Made by a program: the position numbers and the translations under genes. Shown in pieces: positions 20,265 to 26,797 of a DNA stretch of 26,797 nucleotides (the stretch's first letter is position 1; each line of letters starts with the position of its first letter). The notes beneath the pieces are model-generated. The model did not search any database, was not told the DNA's origin, and saw only the letters and a program-made list of their open reading frames with translations. This DNA is from Streptomyces sp. WM6378 (lineage in GTDB: Bacteria; Actinomycetota; Actinomycetes; Streptomycetales; Streptomycetaceae): assembly GCF_001279695.1 (NCBI RefSeq), contig NZ_LGDD01000361.1, positions 1 through 26,797 of the forward strand, written 5' to 3'.

Positions 20265-21665
20265 TCAGTGCGCCGTGAGCCGGGTGGCAAGACGGTCGAG
20301 CGCCTTCTGTACGGGGGCGGGGTCGGCGCCCGGCGTCCCCGCGGACAGGAACGCGAACGCGAGGAGGTGGCCGCTCGCGTCCACGACCGTCCCGGCCAGG
20401 GTGTTGACCCCCGCGCCGCCCAGCGTGCCGGTCTTCGCGCGGACCAGGCCGGTCGCCGCGGATGCGGTGCCGTACCGGGCGCTGAGGGTGCCGGTGAAGC
20501 CGGCGACGGGCAGGCCGGTGAGGATCGGGCGCAGTTCGGTCCTGGCCGGGTCGGCGGCCTTGGCGAGCAGCCGGGTGAGCAGGCCCGCGGTGACCTTGTC
20601 GACGCGGTTCAGGCCGCTTCCGTCCGCGAACACGGCCCCGTTCAAAGGGAGTTGGAGCTTGGCGAGCTGGGCGGGCACCGCCTCGGCGCCGCCCTCGAAG
20701 CTCGCGGGCCTGCCGGTCGCGATCGCGGTCGCGCGGTTCAGGGCCTCGGCGATGTCGTTGTCGCTGTTGGTCAGCATCCGCTCGACGATCTCGGGCAGCG
20801 GCGCCGACAGCGTGCTCGCCACCGGGTTCGCACCGGCAGGCGCGGCCCCCTGCACCGGCGCGTCCGCCTGCACCCCGCGGGCGCGCAGCAACTCGGCGAA
20901 GGCCCGCGCGGTGTCGCCCGCCGGATCGGAGGTGCGCGCCGCGGGCCCGCTGTCGGAATCGTCCGTACGCCCCTCGTTGGTCATCAGGGCGACGACCGGC
21001 GCCAGGTTCTCGTTCGCCCCGATCGGATGCACCGCGGGACCGCTGAACAACGAGATGTCGTACGCCAGCTGTACGTGGTTGAGCGATCGCGACCGCAACG
21101 CACGGGCCGTGTCGTCGGCGAGGGCGGCCAGGCGCGTCCTGTCCAGGGTGGGGTCGCCGCCGCCGACGAGGGTCAGCGCGGTGCCGCCGGCCGGGGCCAC
21201 CACCCTGGTGGCGAAGCGGTGGTCGGGCGGGAGCGCGCTGAGCACAGCGGTCGCGGTGGCGATCTTCACGGTGGAGGCCGGTGTCATGGCCGCGTCCGCC
21301 CGGACGGCGTACAGCACCCGCCCGGTGGCCGTGTCCAGGACCGAGGCCGCCGGCTGCGGGCCGAGCGCCGGGTCGGCGAGCAGCTGGTCCAGGGCCGCGG
21401 GAAGGGCGGCCGGTACGGGGGCCGCGGCCGGGGCGCCGAGGGCCGCGAGCACGCTGGGCGCGCTCGGCGCCGGAGCCGGAGCGTCCGGATCCGCTGGGGG
21501 TCCGTGATGTGCGCCACCCCTGGCTTCCCACGATGCGGCCCGGTCACGCTCGGCCGTACGCTGGCCTGAGTCCCACGGTCCGGCGAGGGCCACGGCCCCG
21601 GCCGAAAGTGCCAGGCCGACCGCCGCCGCACCCGCTGTGAGCTGCCATGTCTTGGGTCCCGGCAC
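20265..21665 (-). CDS. dacB: D-alanyl-D-alanine carboxypeptidase / endopeptidase (PBP4, DacB family)
   Basis: This penicillin-binding protein trims or cleaves peptidoglycan stem peptides outside the membrane. Using the GTG at 21665 gives 466 residues: an N-terminal signal or anchor helix (about 7-29), a Pro/Ala-rich linker to about 90, then the catalytic domain with SxxK as S131-T-V-K134 in MTPASTVKI, SxN as S301-D-N and KTG at 411-413 ([10 protein letters not shown]). The inserted domain between SxxK and SxN is typical of the PBP4 class. The frame is open 15 codons further (GTG at 21710), but AAAGGGGC before the inner GTG and the clean signal sequence favour 21665. It is divergent from ppa across 132 bases. 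Confidence 0.9.
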   Translation of the reverse strand: MPGPKTWQLTAGAAAVGLALSAGAVALAGPWDSGQRTAERDRAASWEARGGAHHGPPADPDAPAPAPSAPSVLAALGAPAAAPVPAALPAALDQLLADPALGPQPAASVLDTATGRVLYAVRADAAMTPASTVKIATATAVLSALPPDHRFATRVVAPAGGTALTLVGGGDPTLDRTRLAALADDTARALRSRSLNHVQLAYDISLFSGPAVHPIGANENLAPVVALMTNEGRTDDSDSGPAARTSDPAGDTARAFAELLRARGVQADAPVQGAAPAGANPVASTLSAPLPEIVERMLTNSDNDIAEALNRATAIATGRPASFEGGAEAVPAQLAKLQLPLNGAVFADGSGLNRVDKVTAGLLTRLLAKAADPARTELRPILTGLPVAGFTGTLSARYGTASAATGLVRAKTGTLGGAGVNTLAGTVVDASGHLLAFAFLSAGTPGADPAPVQKALDRLATRLTAH

Positions 21666-21797
21666 CGAGGACCAGCCCCTTTCGCGATCACACACCTGCG
21701 TGAGGGACACTTAATCACCAGAACTGCGTCCGGCCGGGAACACGGCGGCGACGCAGCCCCGTCCGATGCATGTGCTGATCATGGAGGAGAGCCACCC

Positions 21798-22292
21798 GTG
21801 GAGTTCGACGTCACCATCGAGATCCCGAAGGGGTCGCGGAACAAGTACGAGGTCGACCACGAGACCGGCCGGATCCGTCTGGACCGTCGACTCTTCACCT
21901 CGACCAGCTACCCGGCCGACTACGGCTTCGTCGAGGACACCCTCGGCGAGGACGGCGACCCGCTGGACGCGCTGGTCCTGCTGGACGAGCCGACGTTCCC
22001 CGGCTGCGTCATCAAGTGCCGCGCGATCGGCATGTTCCGGATGACCGACGAGGCCGGCGGCGACGACAAGCTGCTGTGCGTCCCGGCGTCCGACCCGCGC
22101 GTGGAGCACCTGCGCGACATCCACCACGTCTCCGAGTTCGACCGCCTGGAGATCCAGCACTTCTTCGAGGTCTACAAGGACCTGGAGCCCGGCAAGTCCG
22201 TCGAGGGCGCCAACTGGGTCGGCCGCGTCGAGGCCGAGGCCGAGGTCGAGGCCTCCTACAAGCGCCTTGAGGCGCAGGGCGGCGCGCACTGA
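21798..22292 (+). CDS. ppa: Inorganic pyrophosphatase, family I
   Basis: Ppa hydrolyses pyrophosphate to two phosphates, pulling forward biosynthetic reactions including tRNA charging, nucleic-acid synthesis and FolP. The 164-residue soluble protein has [12 protein letters not shown] (9-20), the [20 protein letters not shown] stretch (38-57) with the metal aspartates Asp52, Asp54 and Asp57, and the later [27 protein letters not shown] region. Length is normal for the bacterial hexameric family. The GTG start has GGAGGAG 7 bases upstream. A strong terminator follows, so it is probably monocistronic. Confidence 0.96.
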   Translation: MEFDVTIEIPKGSRNKYEVDHETGRIRLDRRLFTSTSYPADYGFVEDTLGEDGDPLDALVLLDEPTFPGCVIKCRAIGMFRMTDEAGGDDKLLCVPASDPRVEHLRDIHHVSEFDRLEIQHFFEVYKDLEPGKSVEGANWVGRVEAEAEVEASYKRLEAQGGAH

Positions 22293-22309
22293 CGCGCGAT
22301 CTTCCGTGA

Positions 22310-22348
22310 ACAGCGGGCGGTGCACCTTCACGGTGCGCCGCCCGCTGT
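22310..22348 (+). terminator. Strong hairpin terminator after ppa
   Basis: ACAGCGGGCGGTGCACC (22310-22326) pairs with 22332-22348 over 17 positions with a single G-T type mismatch and a 5-base loop, 17 bases beyond the ppa stop. It is the clearest intrinsic terminator in this part of the window. Confidence 0.88.
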
Positions 22349-22417
22349 CGTATCGGCTCATGACCGACCACATACTGGGCACACGCACCCAAGCGGCCGG
22401 AGGGAGGCACGGGACCA

Positions 22418-24073
22418 GTGGTGGCCGAGCAGCACGACACGATCGAGGACCGCAAACCGCAGTCCGACGAGGCACGCAGCGCCTTCGCACCCCCCGAGGG
22501 CGTGGAGCAGCCGCAGGTGCCCGAGGAGGACTCGCCCACCTCCGAGTTCGCGCTGCCCGCCGGCCTCGCCACCCCGGTCGTCGAGGCGCCCGCCGACCAG
22601 CCGGCCTCCGCGTTCGCGACGCCGAGCAGCTACAGCGCCCGTGACACCCCGAACGCCCTGATCACCACGGCGGGCCTGCCGCTGGTGCGGCTGTCCAAGG
22701 ACGCGCCCTGGCAGGACCGGATGCGCACCATGCTGCGGATGCCGGTGGGCGACCGGCCGGTGGCCGAGCCGGTCCAGAAGCACGACGACACCGGCCCCGC
22801 CGTGCCCCGCGTGCTCGACCTGACGCTGCGTATCGGCGAACTGCTGCTCTCGGGCGGCGAGGGCGCCGAGGACGTCGAGGCCGCGATGTTCGCGATCTGC
22901 CGCAGCTACGGCCTGGACCGCTGCGAGCCGACGGTCACCTTCACCATGCTGGCCATCACGCACCAGCCGTCCCTCGTGGACGACCCGGTGACCGCCAACC
23001 GCACGGTACGCCGCCGCGGCACCGACTACACCCGGCTGGCGGCCGTGCACCGGCTCGTCACGGACATGACCAGCGAGGACCACGAGGTCTCCCTTGAGGA
23101 GGCCTACCGGCGCCTCGCGGAGATACGCCGAAACCGCCACCCCTACCCCGGCTGGGTCCTGACCACCGCCTGCGGACTGCTAGCCGGAGCGGCCTCCGTG
23201 CTGCTCGGCGGCGGTGTCGCGGTGTTCCTTGCGGCGGCGGTCGGCGCGGTCCTCGGCGACCGGCTCGCCTGGCTGTGCGCGTCCCGCGGGCTGCCGGAGT
23301 TCTACCAGTTCGTGGTGGCCGCGATGCCGCCCGCCGCGATGGGCGTCGCGCTCAGCCTGCAGTCCTCCTGGGACCTCAGTCCGTCCGCGGTGATCACCGG
23401 TGGCCTGTTCGCGCTGATCCCCGGGCGGGCCCTGGTGGCGGCCGTCCAGGACGGCCTGACCGGCTTCTACGTCACCGCGTCCGCGCGGCTGCTCGAAGTC
23501 GGGTACTTCTTCGTCGCGATCGTCGCCGGCGTCCTGACCGTCCTTTACGGCGGGCTCCAGATCCACGCCGAGCTCAACCCGGAGGGCACGTTCAAGCCCA
23601 TCGACCGCCCGGTCGTCCAGATCCTGGCGTCGTTCGTGCTCTGTCTGACGTTCGCGGTCCTCCTCCAGCAGGACCGTTCCACCGTGCTGATCGTGGCCTC
23701 GAACGGCGCGGTCGCCTGGGTGATCTACGCCGCGATCGCGGTCACCGCGAAGGGCTCGCCGATCATGGCGACGGCGGTCGCGGCCGGCCTGGTCGGCCTC
23801 TTCGGCCAGCTGCTCTCGCGGTACTGGAACACCTCGGCGCTGCTGTACGTCACCGCCGCGATCGGCCCGCTGCTGCCCGGTAGCGCCATGTACTTCGGGG
23901 TCCTCTCGATCGCCCAGAAGCACACGGACCAGGGCATCGCCTCGCTCGCCAAGGCGGCGGCGCTGGCCCTGGCCATCGCGATCGGCGTGAACCTCGGCAA
24001 CGAGATCGCCCGCCTCTTCCTGCGGGCACCGGGCGCGGGCCGCGCGGCGGCGAAGCGGACCCGCGGGTTCTAG
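22418..24073 (+). CDS. Threonine/serine exporter family protein (ThrE-like)
   Basis: This 551-residue membrane protein fuses the two ThrE modules in one chain, as in Corynebacterium ThrE. Residues 1-120 are polar, Pro/Glu/Ala-rich and probably disordered. An amphipathic cytoplasmic domain (about 125-235) contains LTLRIGELLLSGGEGAEDVEAAM, the typical DUF1212 opening. About ten helices follow from residue 245 to 540. ThrE exports threonine and serine by proton motive force; the substrate here is inferred from family only. Two adjacent GTG codons (22418 and 22421) can start it, with GGAGGGAGG about 10 bases upstream. The coding region ends 15 bases from the opposing DedA gene. Confidence 0.85.
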   Translation: MVAEQHDTIEDRKPQSDEARSAFAPPEGVEQPQVPEEDSPTSEFALPAGLATPVVEAPADQPASAFATPSSYSARDTPNALITTAGLPLVRLSKDAPWQDRMRTMLRMPVGDRPVAEPVQKHDDTGPAVPRVLDLTLRIGELLLSGGEGAEDVEAAMFAICRSYGLDRCEPTVTFTMLAITHQPSLVDDPVTANRTVRRRGTDYTRLAAVHRLVTDMTSEDHEVSLEEAYRRLAEIRRNRHPYPGWVLTTACGLLAGAASVLLGGGVAVFLAAAVGAVLGDRLAWLCASRGLPEFYQFVVAAMPPAAMGVALSLQSSWDLSPSAVITGGLFALIPGRALVAAVQDGLTGFYVTASARLLEVGYFFVAIVAGVLTVLYGGLQIHAELNPEGTFKPIDRPVVQILASFVLCLTFAVLLQQDRSTVLIVASNGAVAWVIYAAIAVTAKGSPIMATAVAAGLVGLFGQLLSRYWNTSALLYVTAAIGPLLPGSAMYFGVLSIAQKHTDQGIASLAKAAALALAIAIGVNLGNEIARLFLRAPGAGRAAAKRTRGF

Positions 24074-24088
24074 GCGCCCGGAGCGGGG

Positions 24089-24772
24089 TCAGCGCTTGGC
24101 GTGGCGACCGCCGCGCGGCGGTGCCTGCCCGTCTGCCGCCTGCGGGTTCTTCTTCGCCTTGGAGCGGGCCCGCAGGAACTCGATGGCGATCGGGACGACC
24201 GAGACCAGCACGATCGCGACGAGGATCAGCTCGATGTGCTTGTGGACGAAGTCGACGTTGCCCAGGGCCGCGCCGAGCAGCGTGACGCCCGCGCCCCACA
24301 GGGTGCCGCCGATGACGTTGAAGGTGACGAACGGGCGGTAGTTCATGCCGCTGACGCCCGCGATGATCGGCGTGAAGGTCCGCACGATCGGCACGAAGCG
24401 GGCCAGGACCAGCGACTTCGGGCCGTACTTCTCGAAGAATTCGTGCGCCTTCTCGACGTTCTCCTGCTTGAAGAGCTTCGAGTCGGGCCGGCTGAAGAGG
24501 GACGGCCCCACCTTCTTGCCGAACAGATAGCCCACCTGGTCACCGAGGACCGCGGCGAGCACGACGAGGACACACACCAGCCACAGCGGGGTGTCCAGCT
24601 TGCCGGTGGTGACCAGGAGACCGGTGGTGAACAGGAGCGAGTCGCCCGGCAGGAAGAAGCCGATGAGCAGCCCGGACTCGGCGAACACGATGATCAGCAG
24701 GCCGGCCAGGCCGAAGGTCCCCAGCAGGTAGTCGGGGTCCAGCCAGCTCGGCCCGAGGGCAAGGGAAGTCAC
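24089..24772 (-). CDS. DedA family membrane protein
   Basis: From the GTG at 24772 (AGGAG 10 bases upstream) the protein has 227 residues. The frame is open to 24916, but those 48 extra codons look unlike protein and overlap the next gene's start region. DedA hallmarks are ESGLLIGFFLPGDSLLF (early re-entrant helix with the conserved acid), GDQVGYLFGKKVG and FVPIVRTFTPIIAGVSGM with the conserved Arg. DedA proteins are implicated in undecaprenyl-phosphate or phospholipid translocation and envelope proton homeostasis; which applies here is unknown. The tail is Lys/Arg-rich (ARSKAKKNPQ to GGRHAKR). Confidence 0.9.
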   Translation of the reverse strand: MTSLALGPSWLDPDYLLGTFGLAGLLIIVFAESGLLIGFFLPGDSLLFTTGLLVTTGKLDTPLWLVCVLVVLAAVLGDQVGYLFGKKVGPSLFSRPDSKLFKQENVEKAHEFFEKYGPKSLVLARFVPIVRTFTPIIAGVSGMNYRPFVTFNVIGGTLWGAGVTLLGAALGNVDFVHKHIELILVAIVLVSVVPIAIEFLRARSKAKKNPQAADGQAPPRGGRHAKR

Positions 24773-24908
24773 GGGTACCGGGCTCCTGGGTGTGGGTGTC
24801 GGGCGGGCTGTCTGCCGTCGGCAGCCAAAGTTATCAACGTAACGCGCGAAGTCGTGGTTCCAGGGGCAGGCTGAGTAGGGCCGACAAGGGCTACCGAAGG
24901 GGAACCAC

Positions 24909-25274
24909 ATGGGCATCGAGGACTACGGCGGCGGACAGGGCCCGCAGTCGGACGTACTGGTGGTGACCACCAACGACGTACCCGGATACACCGTGCAACA
25001 GGTCATCGGGGAGGTCTTCGGCCTCACCGTACGCTCCCGGCACCTGGGCAGCCAGATCGGCGCCGGCCTCAAGTCCATGATCGGCGGCGAGCTGAAGGGC
25101 CTGACCAAGACGCTGGTCGAGACGCGGAACCAGGCGATGGAACGGCTGGTGGAGCAGGCGAAGGCGCGCGGCGCGAACGCGGTCCTGATGATGCGCTTCG
25201 ACGTGACGGAGGCGGCGGACGTGGGTACGGAAGTCTGCGCGTACGGGACCGCGGTGGTCCTGACCCGGAACTGA
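24909..25274 (+). CDS. YbjQ/UPF0145 family protein
   Basis: This 121-residue small cytoplasmic protein belongs to the YbjQ family (PF01906, sometimes called heavy-metal-binding domain). It shows VTTNDVPGYTVQQVIGEVFGLTVRS, then GLKSMIGGELKGLTKTLVETRNQAMERL and ARGANAVLMMRFDVTE, ending in CAYGTAVVL. Members form pentameric rings; the metal function is uncertain and only one cysteine is present here. The ATG has AAGGGGA 6 bases upstream. It is divergent from the DedA gene (136-base gap) and 52 bases ahead of glutamate decarboxylase with no hairpin between, so the two may be co-transcribed. Confidence 0.88.
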   Translation: MGIEDYGGGQGPQSDVLVVTTNDVPGYTVQQVIGEVFGLTVRSRHLGSQIGAGLKSMIGGELKGLTKTLVETRNQAMERLVEQAKARGANAVLMMRFDVTEAADVGTEVCAYGTAVVLTRN

Positions 25275-25326
25275 GCGCACGTCACTCCGCACCAACTCCC
25301 CTTCCCAGAAAGGTGGTTGACCCTCC

Positions 25327-26757
25327 ATGGCACTGCATCGCGGCGGCAGCGAGAAGGAGCACGCCGACGAGAAGGAGTACGGGCGGCTCGCGCTGAACCC
25401 CTTCTACGGGGAGGCCGACCCGGTCGGCTCGATGACCTCCGCGCCGCCGCGGCACCGGCTGCCCGACCGGCCACTGGCCCCGGCGACCGCGTACCAGCTG
25501 GTCCATGACGAGCTGATGCTCGACGGGAACGCCCGGCTCAACCTGGCGACGTTCGTCACCACCTGGATGGAGCCGCAGGCCGGGGTGCTCATGGCCGAGT
25601 GCCGGGACAAGAACATGATCGACAAGGACGAGTACCCGCGCACCGCCGAGCTGGAACGGCGGTGCGTGGCCATGCTCGCCGACCTGTGGCACGCGCCGGA
25701 CCCGAACACGGCGGTGGGCTGCTCGACGACCGGGTCGAGCGAGGCGTGCATGCTGGCCGGGATGGCCTTGAAGCGGCGCTGGATGCAGCGCAACGCGGAC
25801 CGCTACCCCTCCCGCGAGGCACGCCCGAACCTGGTCATGGGTGTGAACGTGCAGGTGTGCTGGGAGAAGTTCTGCAACTTCTGGGAGGTCGAGGCGCGTC
25901 AGGTGCCCATGGAGGGCTCCCGCTTCCACCTCGACCCCGAGGCCGCCGCCGCGCTCTGCGACGAGAACACGATCGGCGTCGTCGGGGTGCTCGGCTCGAC
26001 CTTCGACGGGTCGTACGAGCCGATCGGCGCGCTGTGCGCGGCGCTCGACGATTTGCAGGAGCGTACGGGTCTGGACATCCCGGTGCACGTCGACGGGGCG
26101 TCCGGGGCGATGGTCGCGCCCTTCGTCGACGAGGACCTGGTGTGGGACTTCCGGCTGCCCCGGGTGTCCTCGATCAACACCTCCGGGCACAAGTACGGGC
26201 TCGTGTACCCGGGGGTGGGCTGGGCGCTGTGGCGCACGGCGGCCGAGCTCCCCGAGGAGCTGGTCTTCCGAGTGAATTACCTCGGCGGCGACATGCCGAC
26301 CTTCGCCCTGAACTTCTCGCGGCCGGGGGCGCAGGTGGTGGCGCAGTACTACACGTTCCTGCGGCTCGGGCGCGAAGGCTACCGGGCGGTGCAGCAGACC
26401 ACCCGCGACGTCGCGCGGGCGCTCGCGGAGCGGATCGAGGCGCTCGGAGACTTCCAACTCCTCACCCGGGGCACCGAGTTGCCCGTGTTCGCCTTCACGA
26501 CGCTGCCGGAGGTGCACCGGTACGACGTGTTCGACGTCTCCCGGCGTCTTCGCGAGCGGGGCTGGCTGGTCCCGGCCTACACCTTCCCGGCGAACCGGCA
26601 GGACCTGTCGGTGCTGCGGGTGGTCTGCCGCAACGGCTTCTCCTCGGACCTGGGGGCGCTGCTCCTGGAGGACCTGGGCCGCCTCCTGCCGGAACTGCGC
26701 CAACAGCCCGGCCCGCTGGGCCGGGACGAATCGGTGGCGACGGCGTTCCACCACTAG
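25327..26757 (+). CDS. gadB: Glutamate decarboxylase, PLP-dependent
   Basis: GAD decarboxylates glutamate to GABA and consumes a proton. The 476-residue protein is full length for the bacterial group II family. Visible features are NLATFVTTWMEPQA (72-85), CSTTGSSEACMLAGMALKRRW (132-152) for phosphate binding, HVDGASGAMVAPF (254-266) with the cofactor aspartate, and INTSGHKYG (283-291) with PLP lysine Lys289. The first 25 residues are charged and lack the E. coli membrane-targeting pattern. The ATG has GGTGG about 9 bases upstream. No glutamate/GABA antiporter gene lies in the window, so a role in acid resistance is not shown; GABA-shunt nitrogen metabolism is equally likely. Confidence 0.94.
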   Translation: MALHRGGSEKEHADEKEYGRLALNPFYGEADPVGSMTSAPPRHRLPDRPLAPATAYQLVHDELMLDGNARLNLATFVTTWMEPQAGVLMAECRDKNMIDKDEYPRTAELERRCVAMLADLWHAPDPNTAVGCSTTGSSEACMLAGMALKRRWMQRNADRYPSREARPNLVMGVNVQVCWEKFCNFWEVEARQVPMEGSRFHLDPEAAAALCDENTIGVVGVLGSTFDGSYEPIGALCAALDDLQERTGLDIPVHVDGASGAMVAPFVDEDLVWDFRLPRVSSINTSGHKYGLVYPGVGWALWRTAAELPEELVFRVNYLGGDMPTFALNFSRPGAQVVAQYYTFLRLGREGYRAVQQTTRDVARALAERIEALGDFQLLTRGTELPVFAFTTLPEVHRYDVFDVSRRLRERGWLVPAYTFPANRQDLSVLRVVCRNGFSSDLGALLLEDLGRLLPELRQQPGPLGRDESVATAFHH

Positions 26758-26772
26758 CCCGCTGGGGGCCGC

Positions 26773-26792
26773 GCGGCGCAGCCGCAGAATGT
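26773..26792. repeat. Short dispersed repeat GCGGC-gca-GCCGCAGAATGT
   Basis: This 20-base element matches 8308-8327 with one mismatch in the 3-base loop. It comprises a 5-bp hairpin followed by AGAATGT. It lies 16 bases after the gadB stop, so it could act as a weak terminator, and the window ends before the element's right edge can be seen. Confidence 0.55.
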
Positions 26793-26797
26793 TGTGG

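Noticed and set aside
21734..21765. ECF-type promoter GGGAAC ... CGTC upstream of ppa
   Set aside because: The gap is 18 bases between GGAAC and CGTC, longer still than the mprF site, and ppa is a housekeeping gene; taken as chance.
24773..24916. 48-codon N-terminal extension of the DedA protein
   Set aside because: It lacks membrane or signal character and overlaps the YbjQ start. GTG at 24772 has an AGGAG site.

Overview
The window is a piece of a Streptomyces-type actinobacterial chromosome. Coding sequence is dense, G+C is very high, GTG starts are common, and third codon positions are almost always G or C. The block dacB - zincin metalloprotease - tilS - hpt - ftsH - folE next to folP-folB-folK-DUF3180 and ppa is characteristic of actinobacteria, and the SnoaL-like gene inside the folate operon and the MprF-like protein point to Streptomyces. 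I see no tRNA, rRNA, CRISPR array, insertion sequence or phage gene.

Layout. (1) 1-218: dispersed repeat and GC hairpins. (2) 219-5008: a coiled-coil membrane protein of unknown function, then an osmoprotectant (betaine/choline class) ABC transporter whose two permeases and lipoprotein are on the minus strand while its CBS-domain ATPase is divergent. (3) 4995-8099: a membrane-anchored esterase and, divergently, an MprF-like lipid aminoacyltransferase. (4) 8100-8949: 850 bases without a gene, filled with several repeat families. (5) 8950-11015: a DHA2 drug exporter and a divergent MarR regulator around a long inverted repeat. (6) 11032-14047: folP, a SnoaL/NTF2-like gene, folB, folK and a DUF3180 membrane protein, all on the plus strand. 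(7) 14220-21665, minus strand, listed in transcription order: dacB, zincin metalloprotease, tilS, hpt, ftsH, folE. (8) 21798-26757: ppa, a ThrE-type exporter, a DedA protein on the minus strand, a YbjQ protein and glutamate decarboxylase.

How the genes fit together. FolE makes dihydroneopterin triphosphate from GTP. FolB and FolK carry the pterin to hydroxymethyl-dihydropterin pyrophosphate, and FolP joins it to p-aminobenzoate. Ppa removes the pyrophosphate released by this and many other reactions. Hpt (purine salvage), TilS (tRNA-Ile lysidine) and FtsH (membrane protein quality control) form a conserved housekeeping neighbourhood. The left part (betaine uptake, lipid aminoacylation, esterase) looks like osmotic and envelope-stress adaptation.

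I did not find a clearly new multi-gene system. The best leads are: a PafBC/RecA-NDp-like promoter motif in front of folB; 88%-identical direct repeats that bracket the whole 8-kb osmotic/envelope module; the 55-bp and 23-bp tandem arrays at 8481-8687; a 21-bp inverted repeat shared by both MarR/MFS promoters; three genes with the sequence signature of leaderless transcripts; and two uncharacterised proteins built into the folate operon.
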